From: Leucobacter chromiireducens subsp. solipictus
GTDB taxonomy: Bacteria > Actinomycetota > Actinomycetes > Actinomycetales > Microbacteriaceae
Length of the DNA: 64,000 nucleotides
Assembly (NCBI RefSeq): GCF_016758195.1
Contig: NZ_QYAC01000004.1
Coordinates: forward strand, 280,283-344,282
Reading direction: 5' to 3'
The notes beneath the pieces were generated by a model that saw nothing but the letters and a program-made list of their open reading frames with translations, made no database searches and was not told where the DNA came from. Within the stretch, counting starts at the first letter, position 1. Each line of letters starts with the position of its first letter. The translations under genes and the position numbers were made by a program. Shown piece after piece: positions 1 through 10,052 of the stretch.

Positions 1-303
1 CTGGCCCATGATCTGCCAGCAGAAGGCGGCGACCTCGATACGCTTCGCGGATTCGGCATCGGGCACCTCGGCGAGGAGGACCTGTTCATAGCGCTCCTGG
101 AGCGCGTCACGGAGTTCGCTCGCGACGCGGCCCACGGTCGGCGTGTGCACGATCAGGATCTTGGCGACGCGATCGCCGAGCACCGCGGGCACACGGTCCA
201 GAATGCCGCGGCCCACGGTGATCGTATAGTTGCTCTCCCCCGTCACCTGGATCTCGGTCACCGGCTGCTCGTCTGCCGCCGGTACGGGTGCGTCGGTCAT
301 CAT
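1..303 (-). CDS. aroB: 3-dehydroquinate synthase, N-terminal part (runs off window)
   Basis: Second step of the shikimate pathway: DAHP to 3-dehydroquinate, NAD-dependent, cytosolic. The first ~100 residues are visible. After a short acidic leader they read TEIQVTGESNYTITVGRG, typical of the AroB N-terminus, followed by a Rossmann-like strand (KILIVHTPTVG). Two ATGs sit in tandem (303 and 300). The first forms an ATGA overlap with the aroK stop, so aroB is translationally coupled to aroK. The C-terminal metal-binding half lies outside the window. The identification rests on sequence pattern plus the aroKB context and is fairly secure. Confidence 0.85.
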   Translation of the reverse strand, partial: MMTDAPVPAADEQPVTEIQVTGESNYTITVGRGILDRVPAVLGDRVAKILIVHTPTVGRVASELRDALQERYEQVLLAEVPDAESAKRIEVAAFCWQIMGQ

Positions 304-1043
304 TCGCTCCTGTTCGACGGCGGGGTGCCACCGTCTGTTCGCTTCGGTTCGCGCGCCTGCTTCGTAAAGCTGCGCGCCCACTGGGCGACGCGTCGCGCGA
401 GTTGTTCTTTCGTGGCACGGTCGGTGCGGTAGGTCACGTCGGCGACCTCCTCGTAGAGCGGCCGGCGCTCGGCGAGGATCCGACCCCACGCCTCGGGGTC
501 ATCCCGCAGCAGCGGGCGGCGCTGAATATTTGCCGTCCGGAGCACCGCTTCCTGCGTGGTCATGAGCAGCACCACCGGGTACCCCGCAAGCAGTTCCCGC
601 GTGCTCTCGGTGAGCACCGCTCCCCCGCCGAGGGCGAGGATCCGCGCGCCCGGCGCGGCGAGCTCGGCCGCGATCACCTCGGCCTCGAGGCGCCGAAACT
701 CGGCCTCGCCGTGCGTCGCGAAGAAGTCCGTGATCACCCCGTGCGCGCGCACGAACACGGCGTCGGAGTCGACGAACGGAATGCCCAGTTCCCTCGCCAC
801 GCGCTTGCCGAGGCTCGTTTTCCCGGCGGCCATGGGGCCGACGAACACTACCGCGCGATCGGGGAGCTTCGCGCCGGAACGGCGCCGGCGTCGGCGCCGC
901 GGTCGCCCACTGCCACGCGGGGACTGCGGGATGAGACCGATGGGTTCGGTCGGGTGCTGCAGTTCCGGTGTCGTGGGCGGCGCGGGCTTCGGCACCGCCG
1001 CGGGCGGACCCGCGGCGCGCCCGGCCCGGCGATGCCCGGTCAC
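300..1043 (-). CDS. aroK: shikimate kinase with long Arg-rich N-terminal extension
   Basis: Phosphorylates shikimate at the 3-hydroxyl with ATP. The kinase core starts near residue 60. It has a P-loop GPMAAGKTS, a shikimate-binding region (VDSDAVF, then EAEFRRLE) and the ALGGGAVL glycine motif. The lid is within [12 protein letters not shown]. The family is usually ~165-180 residues, but this frame is 247. The first ~58 residues are proline/arginine-rich with an eight-residue Arg run and look disordered. The ATG at 1043 overlaps the aroC stop as ATGA, supporting the long form, although an internal start is possible. It lies in the aroE-aroC-aroK-aroB order and is probably cotranscribed. Confidence 0.9.
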   Translation of the reverse strand: MTGHRRAGRAAGPPAAVPKPAPPTTPELQHPTEPIGLIPQSPRGSGRPRRRRRRRSGAKLPDRAVVFVGPMAAGKTSLGKRVARELGIPFVDSDAVFVRAHGVITDFFATHGEAEFRRLEAEVIAAELAAPGARILALGGGAVLTESTRELLAGYPVVLLMTTQEAVLRTANIQRRPLLRDDPEAWGRILAERRPLYEEVADVTYRTDRATKEQLARRVAQWARSFTKQAREPKRTDGGTPPSNRSE

Positions 1044-2236
1044 GACTCGATGACGGTCGACAACCGCTCGGGAATCGACGCGAGGTAGGACTCCAGGTTT
1101 CGCTTCGTCTCCGCGACGCTGTCGCCGCCGAACTTCTCGGTGATGGCGTCCGCGAGGATCAGCGCGACCATGGCCTCGGCGACCACCCCGGCGGCCGGGA
1201 CCGCGGAGACGTCGGAGCGCTGGTGGTGCGCTTTCGCTTCCTCGCCCGTCGCGACGTCGACGGTCGGGAGGGCGTGCGGGACGGTCGCGATCGGCTTCAT
1301 GCCGGCGCGGACGCGGAGCACCTGGCCCGTGGTCATGCCGCCCTCGATGCCACCGGCGCGACCCGTTTCGCGTGCGATCTGGCCGTCGGCGATGTGGAGT
1401 TCGTCGTGTGCGGCGGAGCCGCGGCGCCGGGTGGTCTCGAAGCCGTCGCCGACCTCGACCGCCTTGATCGCCTGAATTCCCATGAGGGCACCGGCGAGGC
1501 GGGAATCGAGCCGGCGATCCCAGTGCACGTAGGAACCGAGCCCGGGCGGGAGACCATAGGCGAGGACCTCGACGATGCCGCCGATCGTGTCCCCCGACTT
1601 CTTCGTGTCATCAACCTCGGCGACCATCCGGGCGCTCGTGTCGGCGTCGAAGCAGCGCAGCGGATCCGCGTCGAGTGCGGCGGTGTCCTCCGGGCGCGGC
1701 AGGGCCCCGCCCGCGGGAACCGCGATGTCGCCGAGCGAGACGGTGTGGCTGACGAGCCCGATCCCGAGCTCTGCGAGGAACGCGCGTGCCACCGCGCCGA
1801 GCGCGACCCGCGCCGCGGTCTCGCGGGCACTCGCGCGCTCCAGCACCGGGCGCGCTTCGTCGAACCCGTACTTCTGCATGCCGGCCAGGTCGGCGTGGCC
1901 CGGGCGGGGCCGCGTGAGCGGGGCACCGCGGCCGCGGGACTTCTCGGACAGCTCCGTGCGCTCGGCGGACATCACCTCGGACCACTTAGGCCATTCGGTG
2001 TTGCCGATACGAATGGCGACGGGGCCGCCGATCGACACGCCCTGGACGACGCCGCCCGAGACGTTGAGTTCGTCCTGTTCAAACTTCATCCGCGAGCCGC
2101 GGCCATAGCCGAGCTTGCGGCGCGCGAGGTCAGCCCGGATCTCGTCGAGCGAGACGGGGACCCCGGCGGGGAGGCCCTCGAGGACAGCGATCAGTTCGGG
2201 GCCGTGGGATTCTCCAGCGGTAAGCCAACGCAGCAT
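1040..2236 (-). CDS. aroC: chorismate synthase
   Basis: Last common step of aromatic biosynthesis: EPSP to chorismate, needing reduced FMN. The N-terminus [15 protein letters not shown] is the signature of the family. Further hallmarks are [15 protein letters not shown] and [15 protein letters not shown]; the C-terminal part ([15 protein letters not shown]) is intact. About 398 residues, normal for the family. I chose the ATG at 2236 over the GTG at 2242 because a GGGAGG Shine-Dalgarno ends at about 2246, giving proper spacing only for the ATG. It sits between aroE (1-bp class junction) and aroK (ATGA overlap). Confidence 0.95.
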   Translation of the reverse strand: MLRWLTAGESHGPELIAVLEGLPAGVPVSLDEIRADLARRKLGYGRGSRMKFEQDELNVSGGVVQGVSIGGPVAIRIGNTEWPKWSEVMSAERTELSEKSRGRGAPLTRPRPGHADLAGMQKYGFDEARPVLERASARETAARVALGAVARAFLAELGIGLVSHTVSLGDIAVPAGGALPRPEDTAALDADPLRCFDADTSARMVAEVDDTKKSGDTIGGIVEVLAYGLPPGLGSYVHWDRRLDSRLAGALMGIQAIKAVEVGDGFETTRRRGSAAHDELHIADGQIARETGRAGGIEGGMTTGQVLRVRAGMKPIATVPHALPTVDVATGEEAKAHHQRSDVSAVPAAGVVAEAMVALILADAITEKFGGDSVAETKRNLESYLASIPERLSTVIES

Positions 2237-2241
2237 ACCCA

Positions 2242-3099
2242 CTATCCTCCCATATCGGGCGTGGCTGCCGCGCGCATCGCGTCCCGCACCGTGTCTTCCC
2301 GCGTCATCGGCGTCGCCGGATCGCCGCCCCGGAAGCGGCGGATCTGCACGATCGCCTGTTCAATGAGCATCGCGGTCCCGGGGTGCGCCGCGCCGCCTGC
2401 CGCGGTCCAGCGCGCCGCGAGGGGCGAGGGCCAGGGGTCGTAGGCGACGTCAAAGAGGGGCACGCCGAGGAGGGACGCCGGCACGGGGAGGTCGCGCCCG
2501 ACCGGCCCGGGCAGCGTCGCGATGACGAGGCTCGCGTCGATGCGCGCGAGCGCAGGGTCCGTCGGCTCGCACGGCACCACCGGGCCCCGCTCCGCGAGCC
2601 GGTCGCGGATGGCCGCCGCCGCGGCGGCGTTGCGTCCCGCCACCCACACCCGCTCGGCCCCGAGCTGCTGCGCGGCGAGCACCGCGGACACCGCCGTGGC
2701 CCCGGTGCCGAGCACCACCGTGCGGCGCGCGTCGAGGCCTGCCGCCGTGATCGCCGCCGCGAGTCCCGCGACATCGGTGTTCGCGCCGTCCCAGCCGGCA
2801 CCGTCGGAACGTCGGATCAGCGTGTTCACCACGCCGCTCACCCGCGCGATCGGGTCGAGGGTCGTCGCGAGCCGGAACGCCTCCTCCTTCAGCGGCATGG
2901 TCACGGAGAAGCCCCGCCACTCCGGCCCGCGGCCGGCGAGGAAGGCTGCGAGCTCGGGCACCGCGCAGCGCACGGCCGAGTACCGCCAGGGCAGACCGAG
3001 TACCCCGTAGGCCGCGCGGTGGATCCGCGGCGACAGCGAGTGCGCGATCGGCCAGCCGAGCACGGCCAGCTGGTCCGGCGTGCCCGGCCGGTCCGGCAC
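2242..3099 (-). CDS. aroE: shikimate dehydrogenase
   Basis: Reduces 3-dehydroshikimate to shikimate with NADPH. Residues 10-30 ([20 protein letters not shown]) carry the SxS substrate motif. The middle has [12 protein letters not shown] with the catalytic Lys. The Rossmann fold includes [13 protein letters not shown]. 285 residues, slightly longer than E. coli AroE. The start is GTG at 3099, immediately after the TAG of mltG. Some actinobacterial AroE-like proteins are quinate/shikimate dehydrogenases, but the aro cluster argues for the biosynthetic enzyme. Confidence 0.92.
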   Translation of the reverse strand: MPDRPGTPDQLAVLGWPIAHSLSPRIHRAAYGVLGLPWRYSAVRCAVPELAAFLAGRGPEWRGFSVTMPLKEEAFRLATTLDPIARVSGVVNTLIRRSDGAGWDGANTDVAGLAAAITAAGLDARRTVVLGTGATAVSAVLAAQQLGAERVWVAGRNAAAAAAIRDRLAERGPVVPCEPTDPALARIDASLVIATLPGPVGRDLPVPASLLGVPLFDVAYDPWPSPLAARWTAAGGAAHPGTAMLIEQAIVQIRRFRGGDPATPMTREDTVRDAMRAAATPDMGG

Positions 3100-4197
3100 C
3101 TAGCAGCCCTTCCCGGGGTTCGCCGCGCACCACTCGTTCAGCAGCCCCACGGCGGCGTCGTGCTGTTCCTGGTTCGCGCTGAATGCGGACTCGCCCGTGT
3201 CGAGGTTGATCGCCACGAAGTAGAGCCAGTCCCCCGCCTCGGGATTCAACGCGGCCGAGATCGCGTCGCGCCCGGGGTTCGCGATCGGCCCCTTCGGGAG
3301 GCCCTCGTGCACGTACGTGTTCCAGGGGTTATCGTCCGAGAGCGCCTCGTCGGTCGACCACACGGAGCCGTCCTCGTGCTGCCCCATGCCGTACTGCGCG
3401 GTCGAGTCCATCTGGAGCTTCATGCCCTGATCGAGCCGGTTCTGGATCACGCGGGACACCTTGCCGAAGTCCTCGATCCGCCCGCCCTCGCGCTGGATCA
3501 TCGCGGCGATGTTCAGCACGCGTTCGCGATCCGCCTCCGCGACGCCGAACTCGTCGAGCACCGTGCGCTGCTGGTCGACGAGGCGCTGGATCGCCTCGGC
3601 ACCCGTCGTGTCCTCCTCGAACTCGTAGGTCGCCGGGAAGAGCCAGCCCTCGAGGCTGTCGACGCCCGCCGGCACCCCGAACGCGGCGGGATCCGCGACG
3701 GCGGCCTCGAGCTCCGCGAGCGGAATGTCGGCGCCGGCCGCGATCAGCTCGATCGTCTGCCCCACGGTCTTGCCCTCGGGGATCATTGCCGTGAGCTGCA
3801 TCTTGTTCGCCGGGTCCTGGAGCGCGTCGAGCGCGCCCTGGGCGCTCATCTGCAGCTTGAGGCGGTACGACCCCGGCTGGAACTCGACGGCCGGATCCTG
3901 CGCGAGCAGCAGCTCGTAGAAGGCGTCGGAGGTCTTCACCACGTCGGCCTCGGCCAGGCTCGCGGCGATGTCTTCGCCGATCTCGCCCTCGGTGATCACC
4001 ACGATCGTCTCCCCGGATCCGGGGCCCTCGTAGTCGTTGGTGGTCCAGCCCATCATGAGCGAGATCTGGGTGCCGAACTGCGACCACAGGTAGGCCCCCG
4101 CCCCGGCGAGCCCGCCGAGCAGGAGCACCGTGACGATGAGGGAGATGACGACTCTGCGCCCCGTCCCCCCGGATCGGTTCCGAGTGCGTGCGTTCAT
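3100..4197 (-). CDS. mltG: endolytic murein transglycosylase MltG (YceG-like)
   Basis: Membrane-bound lytic transglycosylase that ends nascent peptidoglycan strands. A short basic cytoplasmic start is followed by one membrane helix at about residues 15-37 (VVISLIVTVLLLGGLAGAGAYLW). Then come a LysM-like region and the catalytic YceG domain with MIQREGGRIEDF, where the Glu is the expected catalytic acid, and VIQNRLDQGMKLQMDSTAQY. 365 residues, typical. The ATG overlaps the ruvX stop as ATGA. The alaS-ruvX-mltG-aroE order is widely conserved in Actinobacteria. Confidence 0.92.
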   Translation of the reverse strand: MNARTRNRSGGTGRRVVISLIVTVLLLGGLAGAGAYLWSQFGTQISLMMGWTTNDYEGPGSGETIVVITEGEIGEDIAASLAEADVVKTSDAFYELLLAQDPAVEFQPGSYRLKLQMSAQGALDALQDPANKMQLTAMIPEGKTVGQTIELIAAGADIPLAELEAAVADPAAFGVPAGVDSLEGWLFPATYEFEEDTTGAEAIQRLVDQQRTVLDEFGVAEADRERVLNIAAMIQREGGRIEDFGKVSRVIQNRLDQGMKLQMDSTAQYGMGQHEDGSVWSTDEALSDDNPWNTYVHEGLPKGPIANPGRDAISAALNPEAGDWLYFVAINLDTGESAFSANQEQHDAAVGLLNEWCAANPGKGC

Positions 4198-4697
4198 GCG
4201 TGATTCCCCTCTGACTCCCCGTCGGCGAGCTCGACGGCGCGGCCCGGTGCGGCGCCCTGCGCCCGTTCGCTGTCGAGCGCGTGCTGCAAGATCACGACCG
4301 CGGCGGCCTGATCGATGATGGACCGGGTCTGTTTCGTCTTCTTCCCCACCTGGCGCAATTGGCCCTGAGCGGAGACGGTCGAGAGCCGCTCGTCGACGAG
4401 GCGCACCGGCACCGGCGTTGCGCTCGCGGCGAGCTCGGCCGCGAGTCGCTCCGCGAACCCGGTCGCGTCGTCGGTCGACAGCGTGCGCTCGCCCCGCATG
4501 TTCAGCGGCAGGCCCACGATGACCTCTCGGGCCTCCAGCTCCGCGGCGATGCCGAGGAGCCGCGCGATGTCGGCGCGCCCCTCCGGGTCGCGCGGCACCG
4601 TCTCGACCGGGGTCGCGAGCATCCCGTGCAGGTCGCTCCGCGCGACCCCGATCCGCGCCTTGCCGACGTCGATGCCGAGCCGAACGCCGCTACGCAC
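4194..4697 (-). CDS. ruvX: Holliday junction resolvase-like / pre-16S rRNA nuclease
   Basis: YqgF/RuvX family RNase H-fold nuclease, implicated in 16S rRNA 5'-end processing and Holliday-junction resolution. The core begins VRLGIDVGKARIGVARSD with the first catalytic Asp. The second acidic motif is EVIVGLPLNMRG, and VRLVDERLSTV supplies the third. The frame is open further upstream, but the GTG at 4697, overlapping the alaS stop by 8 bp, gives the normal size (167 residues) and the conserved N-terminus. The C-terminal ~25 residues are a family-atypical acidic tail. Confidence 0.9.
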   Translation of the reverse strand: MRSGVRLGIDVGKARIGVARSDLHGMLATPVETVPRDPEGRADIARLLGIAAELEAREVIVGLPLNMRGERTLSTDDATGFAERLAAELAASATPVPVRLVDERLSTVSAQGQLRQVGKKTKQTRSIIDQAAAVVILQHALDSERAQGAAPGRAVELADGESEGNHA

Positions 4698-7356
4698 CCG
4701 CCGCCTCTCCGAGCGTGCGCCGGATCTCGGCGAGCGCCGCGTCGATCTGCCCGGGATCGGTGCCGCCCCCCTGTGCGAGGTCCGGCTTGCCGCCCCCGCC
4801 TCCGCCGAGCACCTTCGCGCCGAGCTTCGCGAGGTCGCCCGCGCGCACCCCGGCACCGCGGGCGGCCTCGGTGGTCGCGGCGATCACCACGGGCTTGCCC
4901 GCCGCTTCGCCCGCGAGCACAACGACGCCGGCCTCGGCCGAGAGGCGGTCCCGCAGCTGCAGGGCGAGTCCGCGGATGTCGTCGGCGGACCCGACGGTGC
5001 CGAGCGCCGCGGTGACCACGCGCACGTCGCCGAGCGTTTCCGCGCCGGCGAGCAGTTCTGGCACCCGCTCCGCGAGCTTTGCCGCCTCGAACTGCGCGAT
5101 CTTCTTCTCTGCCGCCTTCAGCTGGGCCCCGAGATCCTGCACGCGTCCCACAAGCTCCGCGCGAGGCACCTTGAGCCCGCCCATCAGCTGCTGCACGATC
5201 GCACGCTCGGCGGCGAAGTTCCGGAACGCCTCCATGCCGACGAGCGACTCGACGCGCCGGTTCGTGGAGCCCACGGAGCTCTCCGAAACGAGGCTGATCA
5301 TGCCGACCTCGGCGGAGCTTGAGACGTGCGTTCCCGCGCAGAGCTCGCGCGACCACGGGCCGCCGATGTCGACGACGCGGACGCGGTCCCCGTACTTTTC
5401 GCCGAACAGGGCCATGGCGCCGAGCGCCTTCGCCTCGTCGAGGCTCATCTCCCGGGTCACCACGTCGTAGTCGGCGCGGATGGCGAGGTTCGAGATCTCC
5501 TCGAGCTCGCTCTTGGTTTCGGTCGAGAGCGCGTCGCCGTGCGAGAAGTCGAGGCGCATGTACCCGGCCTTGTTGTACGAGCCGGTCTGGTGGGCCCCGG
5601 AACCGAGCACATCGCGCAGCGCGGCGTGCACGATGTGGGTGGCCGAGTGCGCCTGCGTCGCGCCGCGCCGGTAGTCGGCGTCGACCCGCGTCTCGGCGCG
5701 CTGGTCCAGCCCGATCGTGCCGACCGTGACCTTCACCGTGTGCACCACGAGCCCGGGCACCGGCTTCTGCACGTCGAGCACCTCGGCCTCGAAACCGTCG
5801 CCGACGATGCGGCCCTGATCCGAGTCCTGCCCGCCGGACTCCGCCCACATCGAGGTCTCCGCCAGCACGACCTCGGCGATCTCGCCTTCGCGCGCTTCCT
5901 GCACGGAGACGCCGTCGACCACGAGGCCGAGCACGCGGCTCTCCTGTGTGAGCTCGTCGTAGCCGGTGAAAAGGGTCTCGCCCAGCCCGCGCAGCTCCTT
6001 GTAGATGGAGAGGTCCGCGCGCTGGCCCTTCTTCGCCTTCGCGTCGGCCTTGGCGCGGTCGCGCTGCTCCTGCATCAGCTCTGTGAACACGCCCCGGTCC
6101 ACCGCAACTCCGGCTTCCTCGGCGATCTCCAGCGTCAACTCGATGGGGAAGCCGTGAGTGTCGTGCAGCAGGAAGGCGGTGTCGCCGGGAACGGCGGCGG
6201 CGGCCCCCTTCGCGGACGCGACCGCCGTGTCGAGGATCTGGATGCCCGAGGCGAGCGTCCGCAGGAAGGTCTTCTCCTCGGCGTAGGCCGCCCGGGAGAT
6301 GAACTCGAAGTTCTCGGCGACCGCCGGGTACGCCTCCTGCATCGCGTCGCGCGAGACGGGGAACAGCTCGGCGAAGCTCGCGCCCTCGAAGCCGAGGAGA
6401 CGCATCGAGAGGACCACGCGCCGCAGCAGGCGGCGCAGAATGTAGCCCCGGCCCTCGTTGGAGGGCGTGACGCCGTCGGCGATCAGCATCAGGCCGCTGC
6501 GCACGTGGTCGGCGATCACCCGCAGCCGGACGTCGTCGGCGTGATCGGCCCCGTAGGTCTTCCCGGCCAGCGCGGCGGCGCGATCGAGGACCGGGCGCAC
6601 CTGGTCGATCTCGTACATATTCTGCACGCCCTGCTTGATGAACGCGACGCGCTCAAGCCCCATGCCGGTGTCGATGTTCTTCTTCGGCAGTTCGCCCAGG
6701 ATCGTGAAGTCCGTCTTCGACTTCACATCGGCGACCTCGTACTGCATGAAGACGAGGTTCCAGATTTCCACGTAGCGATCGTCGTCGGTGATGGGGCCGC
6801 CGTCGATGCCGTACTCCGGGCCCTGATCGAAGAAGATCTCCGAGCAGGGTCCCGCGGGGCCGGGCTGGCCGGTAGACCAGTAGTTCGTGTCTTTCCCGAG
6901 GCGCTGGATTCGCTCGTCGGGCAGTGTGGAGTGTTCCTTCCACAGCGCGAAGGCCTCGTCGTCTTCCTCGTAGATCGTGACCCAGAGATCCTGCGCGTCG
7001 AAGCCGAGACCGCCGTCGGCCTCGGGCGTGGTGAGCAGCTCCCACGCGTACTTGATCGCGTCGGATTTGAAGTAGTCGCCGAAGGAGAAGTTTCCGCACA
7101 TCTGGAAGAAGGTGCCGTGCCGTGGCGTTTTACCGACCTCTTCGATGTCGTTCGTGCGGATGCACTTCTGCACGCTCGTCGCCCGCGGGTACGGTGCCGG
7201 AACCAGCCCCGACAGGTACGGCACGAAGGGCACCATGCCCGCGACGGTGAACATCAGCGTGGGATCGTCGCTGACCAGCGAGGCGGAGGGCACGACGGTG
7301 TGTCCTCGCTTCTCGAAGAAGTCGAGCCAGCGGCGGTGGATTTCAGCGGTCTGCAT
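4690..7356 (-). CDS. alaS: alanyl-tRNA synthetase
   Basis: Charges tRNA-Ala and edits mischarged Ser/Gly. The class II core is at the N-terminus (MQTAEIHRRWLDFFEKRGH, FFQMCGNFSFGDYFK). The editing domain has the HSATHIVHAALRDVLG zinc/catalytic histidines and the later CAGTHVSS motif. The C-Ala dimerization domain ends in a glycine-rich GGGGGGKPDLAQGGG segment typical of AlaRS. 888 residues, full length. It is the head of the ruvX-mltG-aro run. Confidence 0.97.
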   Translation of the reverse strand: MQTAEIHRRWLDFFEKRGHTVVPSASLVSDDPTLMFTVAGMVPFVPYLSGLVPAPYPRATSVQKCIRTNDIEEVGKTPRHGTFFQMCGNFSFGDYFKSDAIKYAWELLTTPEADGGLGFDAQDLWVTIYEEDDEAFALWKEHSTLPDERIQRLGKDTNYWSTGQPGPAGPCSEIFFDQGPEYGIDGGPITDDDRYVEIWNLVFMQYEVADVKSKTDFTILGELPKKNIDTGMGLERVAFIKQGVQNMYEIDQVRPVLDRAAALAGKTYGADHADDVRLRVIADHVRSGLMLIADGVTPSNEGRGYILRRLLRRVVLSMRLLGFEGASFAELFPVSRDAMQEAYPAVAENFEFISRAAYAEEKTFLRTLASGIQILDTAVASAKGAAAAVPGDTAFLLHDTHGFPIELTLEIAEEAGVAVDRGVFTELMQEQRDRAKADAKAKKGQRADLSIYKELRGLGETLFTGYDELTQESRVLGLVVDGVSVQEAREGEIAEVVLAETSMWAESGGQDSDQGRIVGDGFEAEVLDVQKPVPGLVVHTVKVTVGTIGLDQRAETRVDADYRRGATQAHSATHIVHAALRDVLGSGAHQTGSYNKAGYMRLDFSHGDALSTETKSELEEISNLAIRADYDVVTREMSLDEAKALGAMALFGEKYGDRVRVVDIGGPWSRELCAGTHVSSSAEVGMISLVSESSVGSTNRRVESLVGMEAFRNFAAERAIVQQLMGGLKVPRAELVGRVQDLGAQLKAAEKKIAQFEAAKLAERVPELLAGAETLGDVRVVTAALGTVGSADDIRGLALQLRDRLSAEAGVVVLAGEAAGKPVVIAATTEAARGAGVRAGDLAKLGAKVLGGGGGGKPDLAQGGGTDPGQIDAALAEIRRTLGEAAGA

Positions 7357-7401
7357 CCGGGTACTTTCTACGTCGGGGTGGTGCGGGGTGGGGTGGGGAC
7401 G

Positions 7402-7629
7402 TTAGGACTTCTGCGAGAGCCCGCGCAGCGCGGCCTCGAGCTCGGCGTCGGTGGTGGCCTCATCGTGTTCAGCCTCGGCCTCGTAGCCCGAGGTGAACGC
7501 TCGACTGAACTCGCTCATCCCGCGGTTGACGCGGTCGAAGAAGCGCCGCCCCTCCGGCGTTTGATTCACGAAGTGTGCGGCAACGAATCCCAATACGGCT
7601 CCGCCCAGCAGCCACGTCAGCTTGCGCAT
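7402..7629 (-). CDS. small membrane-anchored hypothetical protein
   Basis: 75 residues. An N-terminal hydrophobic helix (residues 3-20, LTWLLGGAVLGFVAAHFV) is followed by a charged helix and an acidic tail, suggesting a single-pass protein with most of the chain in the cytoplasm. It lies between rpsD and alaS on the same strand, a place where Actinobacteria commonly carry small conserved membrane proteins of unknown function. No catalytic motif is visible and no function is assigned. Confidence 0.7.
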   Translation of the reverse strand: MRKLTWLLGGAVLGFVAAHFVNQTPEGRRFFDRVNRGMSEFSRAFTSGYEAEAEHDEATTDAELEAALRGLSQKS

Positions 7630-7734
7630 GTCTCATTCCTCCATTCGGCGAGCAAGCACGGCACAGCCGCACCAGAAAGCAAGCTCAAGCTTAGCGGGTC
7701 GCACTGCCCGAACATTGGATATGCGTTCCCCATG

Positions 7735-7776
7735 AAAACGCCGCAGGGGCACCGAATTTCTTCGGTGCCCCTGCGG
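7735..7776 (-). terminator. intrinsic terminator of rpsD
   Basis: A perfect 16-bp GC-rich stem (7741-7756 with 7761-7776) closes a 4-nt loop just downstream of the rpsD stop. On the minus strand it is followed by CGTTTT, the U-tract of a Rho-independent terminator. Confidence 0.9.
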
Positions 7777-7796
7777 GGATACGAGCTCGGTGCGGC

Positions 7797-8426
7797 TTAG
7801 CGACCCGAGTAGAACTCGACGACGAGCTGCACTTCACAGGTCACGGGGACCTCAGCGCGCTTCGGGCGACGCACGAGACGCGCCTGCAGCTTGTCGAGCT
7901 CGACCTCGAGGTAGCCCGGAACCGGGGGAAGCACCTCGGCGTGGCCGCCGGCAGCAGCGACCTGGAAGGGCTCGGTGCCCTCGGAGCGCTCCTTGACGTG
8001 GATCAGCTGTCCCGGCTTCACGCGGAAGGAGGGACGGTCGACGATCTTGCCGTCGACGAGGATGTGGCGGTGCACGACCATCTGACGCGCCTGCGCCGTG
8101 GTGCGTGCGAAGCCGGCGCGCAGCACGAGCGCGTCGAGACGCATCTCGAGGAGCTCGACCAGGTTCTCACCGGTCAGGCCGTCCTGGCGACGGGCTTCCT
8201 TGAAGGCGATGGTGAGCTGCTTCTCGCGGATGCCGTACTGGGCGCGAAGACGCTGCTTCTCGCGCAGACGAACGGCGTAGTCGCTGTCGCTCTTACGCTT
8301 AGTGCGGCCGTGCTGGCCGGGTCCGTAGGGGCGCTTCTCGAGGTAGCGCGCGGCCTTCGGGGTCAGGGCGATCCCGAGCGAGCGGGAAAGACGGGTCTGT
8401 GAGCGGGTACGCGACGTAGTCGACAC
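7797..8426 (-). CDS. rpsD: 30S ribosomal protein S4
   Basis: Primary 16S rRNA-binding protein of the small subunit. 209 residues. The N-terminal domain (SRSLGIALTPKAARYLEKRPYGPGQHG) lacks the four zinc-binding cysteines found in C+ S4 proteins, so this is the zinc-independent C- form. The S4 RNA-binding domain is clear (RLDALVLRAGFARTTAQARQMVVHRHILVDG). It is monocistronic, with its own hairpin terminator downstream and a candidate extended -10 upstream. Confidence 0.97.
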   Translation of the reverse strand: MSTTSRTRSQTRLSRSLGIALTPKAARYLEKRPYGPGQHGRTKRKSDSDYAVRLREKQRLRAQYGIREKQLTIAFKEARRQDGLTGENLVELLEMRLDALVLRAGFARTTAQARQMVVHRHILVDGKIVDRPSFRVKPGQLIHVKERSEGTEPFQVAAAGGHAEVLPPVPGYLEVELDKLQARLVRRPKRAEVPVTCEVQLVVEFYSGR

Positions 8427-8681
8427 GTGGGTCCTTTCAGGTTTCTAGCGTTCCGCGATCCATGGGTGAATCGCGTGTTCTCTCGGCCACGCTGCGCCCG
8501 CATTCACGACCTCTCGGACGCAATGCACGCGACGCAGCACACCGTGTTTCGGTGAGGGAACGACCAGCGCAGAAACCCGGCTACAGGGCGTCTGCCACAA
8601 GAGTTCATCCGCAGCCAGCGACGAACTCAGTGTTGGCCAGCGTTCAGCATATCACGGGAGGGGACGCCGACGGGCACGCGC
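8427..8681. other. rpsD upstream region, no gene
   Basis: 255 bp between rarA and rpsD. No convincing coding frame was seen. It holds the likely rpsD promoter at 8646-8654 and a leader of about 220 nt, long enough for S4-type autoregulatory structure, though I could not fold it. Confidence 0.5.
8646..8654 (-). promoter_or_regulatory. candidate extended -10 of rpsD
   Basis: On the minus strand the sequence reads TGATATGCT, an extended -10 (TGN plus TATGCT), placed upstream of rpsD. No clear -35 is visible. Assignment is by pattern only. Confidence 0.4.
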
Positions 8682-10019
8682 TTACTCCGATCGCGTGATC
8701 CGCCGGATCTTGTCCAGGCGCTCCGCGAGCTCGCGCTCGTGTCCGTGGCTCGTGGGCTCGTAGTACTCACGCCCGGTGAGCTCGTCGGGAAGATACTGCT
8801 GCGGCGACACCCCGCGCGGGTCGCTGTGGGGATAGCGGTAGCCTTTCCCGTGGCCCATCCGCTTCGCCCCTGGGTAGTGCGCGTCGCGCAGGTGGAGCGG
8901 CACCTGACCAAAGCGACCGGCCTTCACGTCCGCGATCGCCGCGTCGATCGCCGTGATCACCGCGTTCGACTTCGGCGCCGTGGCAATGTAGATCGTGGCC
9001 TCCGCGAGCGGGATCCGCGCCTCCGGCAGGCCGATCAGCTGGGTCGCTTCCGCCGCGGCCACCGCCACCACCAGGGCCTGCGGATCCGCCATGCCGACGT
9101 CCTCTGCCGCGTGCACCATGAGTCGGCGTGCAATGAAGCGTGGATCCTCCCCCGCCTCGATCATGCGGGCGAGATAGTGGATTGCGGCGTCGGGATCGGA
9201 TCCGCGCATGGACTTGATAAACGCGCTCGTCACGTCGTAGTGCTGGTCGCCGTTGCGGTCGTACCGCAACAGCGCACGGTTCACGGCCTCCGAGACGATC
9301 TCCGGGGTGACCCGGGGCACGCGCTCCCCCTCGCCCAGCGCGATCGCCGAGCTCGCGGCGGCCTCCAGCCCGGTGAGGGCGCGGCGGGCATCACCCGAGG
9401 CCAACTGCACCAGCGCCTCGATCGCGTCGGGAGCCACCTCAACGGCACCCGCGAGGCCCCGCGGGTCCGCGATCGCCCGCGTGAGCAGATCGGCAAGCTC
9501 GGACTCCTGCAACGGCTCAAGCGTGAGCAGCAGCGAACGCGAGAGCAGCGGGCTGATGACCGAAAAAGACGGGTTCTCGGTCGTCGCCGCGACGAGCGTC
9601 ACCCAACCGTTCTCGACACCGGGGAGCAGCGCGTCCTGCTGCGCCTTCGTGAAACGGTGGATCTCGTCGAGGAACAACACGGTCGCCATGCCATAGAGAT
9701 CGCGGTCGTTCAACGCGCGCTCCATCACGACCCGCACGTCCTTGACCCCGGCGGTGACCGCTGACAGCTCGACGAAACGCCGACCACTGGAGTGCGCGAT
9801 GGCCTGCGCCAGCGTCGTCTTGCCCGTGCCCGGCGGGCCCCAGAGAATGACCGAAACGGCACCGCCGCCGCCGTCGGTGTCGGCGGCCAGCACGCGCAAT
9901 GGAGAGCCCGGGCGCAACAGGTGCTGCTGCCCCACGACCTCGTCGAGCGAGCGCGGGCGCATGCGCACCGCGAGCGGCGCGGTCGCGGCTGGCATTCCCT
10001 GAGTGTCCACGTTCCCCAT
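8682..10019 (-). CDS. rarA: replication-associated recombination AAA+ ATPase RarA/MgsA
   Basis: Clamp-loader-like AAA+ protein acting at stalled replication forks. It opens with [21 protein letters not shown], then a Walker [13 protein letters not shown], Walker [13 protein letters not shown], sensor regions and the C-terminal MgsA/RarA domain ([27 protein letters not shown]). The ATG at 10019 is preferred over an upstream GTG because a perfect GGAGGTGAT Shine-Dalgarno precedes it. About 445 residues, normal. Confidence 0.95.
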   Translation of the reverse strand: MGNVDTQGMPAATAPLAVRMRPRSLDEVVGQQHLLRPGSPLRVLAADTDGGGGAVSVILWGPPGTGKTTLAQAIAHSSGRRFVELSAVTAGVKDVRVVMERALNDRDLYGMATVLFLDEIHRFTKAQQDALLPGVENGWVTLVAATTENPSFSVISPLLSRSLLLTLEPLQESELADLLTRAIADPRGLAGAVEVAPDAIEALVQLASGDARRALTGLEAAASSAIALGEGERVPRVTPEIVSEAVNRALLRYDRNGDQHYDVTSAFIKSMRGSDPDAAIHYLARMIEAGEDPRFIARRLMVHAAEDVGMADPQALVVAVAAAEATQLIGLPEARIPLAEATIYIATAPKSNAVITAIDAAIADVKAGRFGQVPLHLRDAHYPGAKRMGHGKGYRYPHSDPRGVSPQQYLPDELTGREYYEPTSHGHERELAERLDKIRRITRSE

Positions 10020-10052
10020 GCTACCGATCACCTCCGACACGGGAGCGTGAGC

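Noticed and set aside
5326-7800. Long open frame antisense to alaS (over 800 codons)
   Set aside because: GC-rich third positions leave antisense frames open; the frame has no start context or family signature, and alaS on the other strand is unmistakable.
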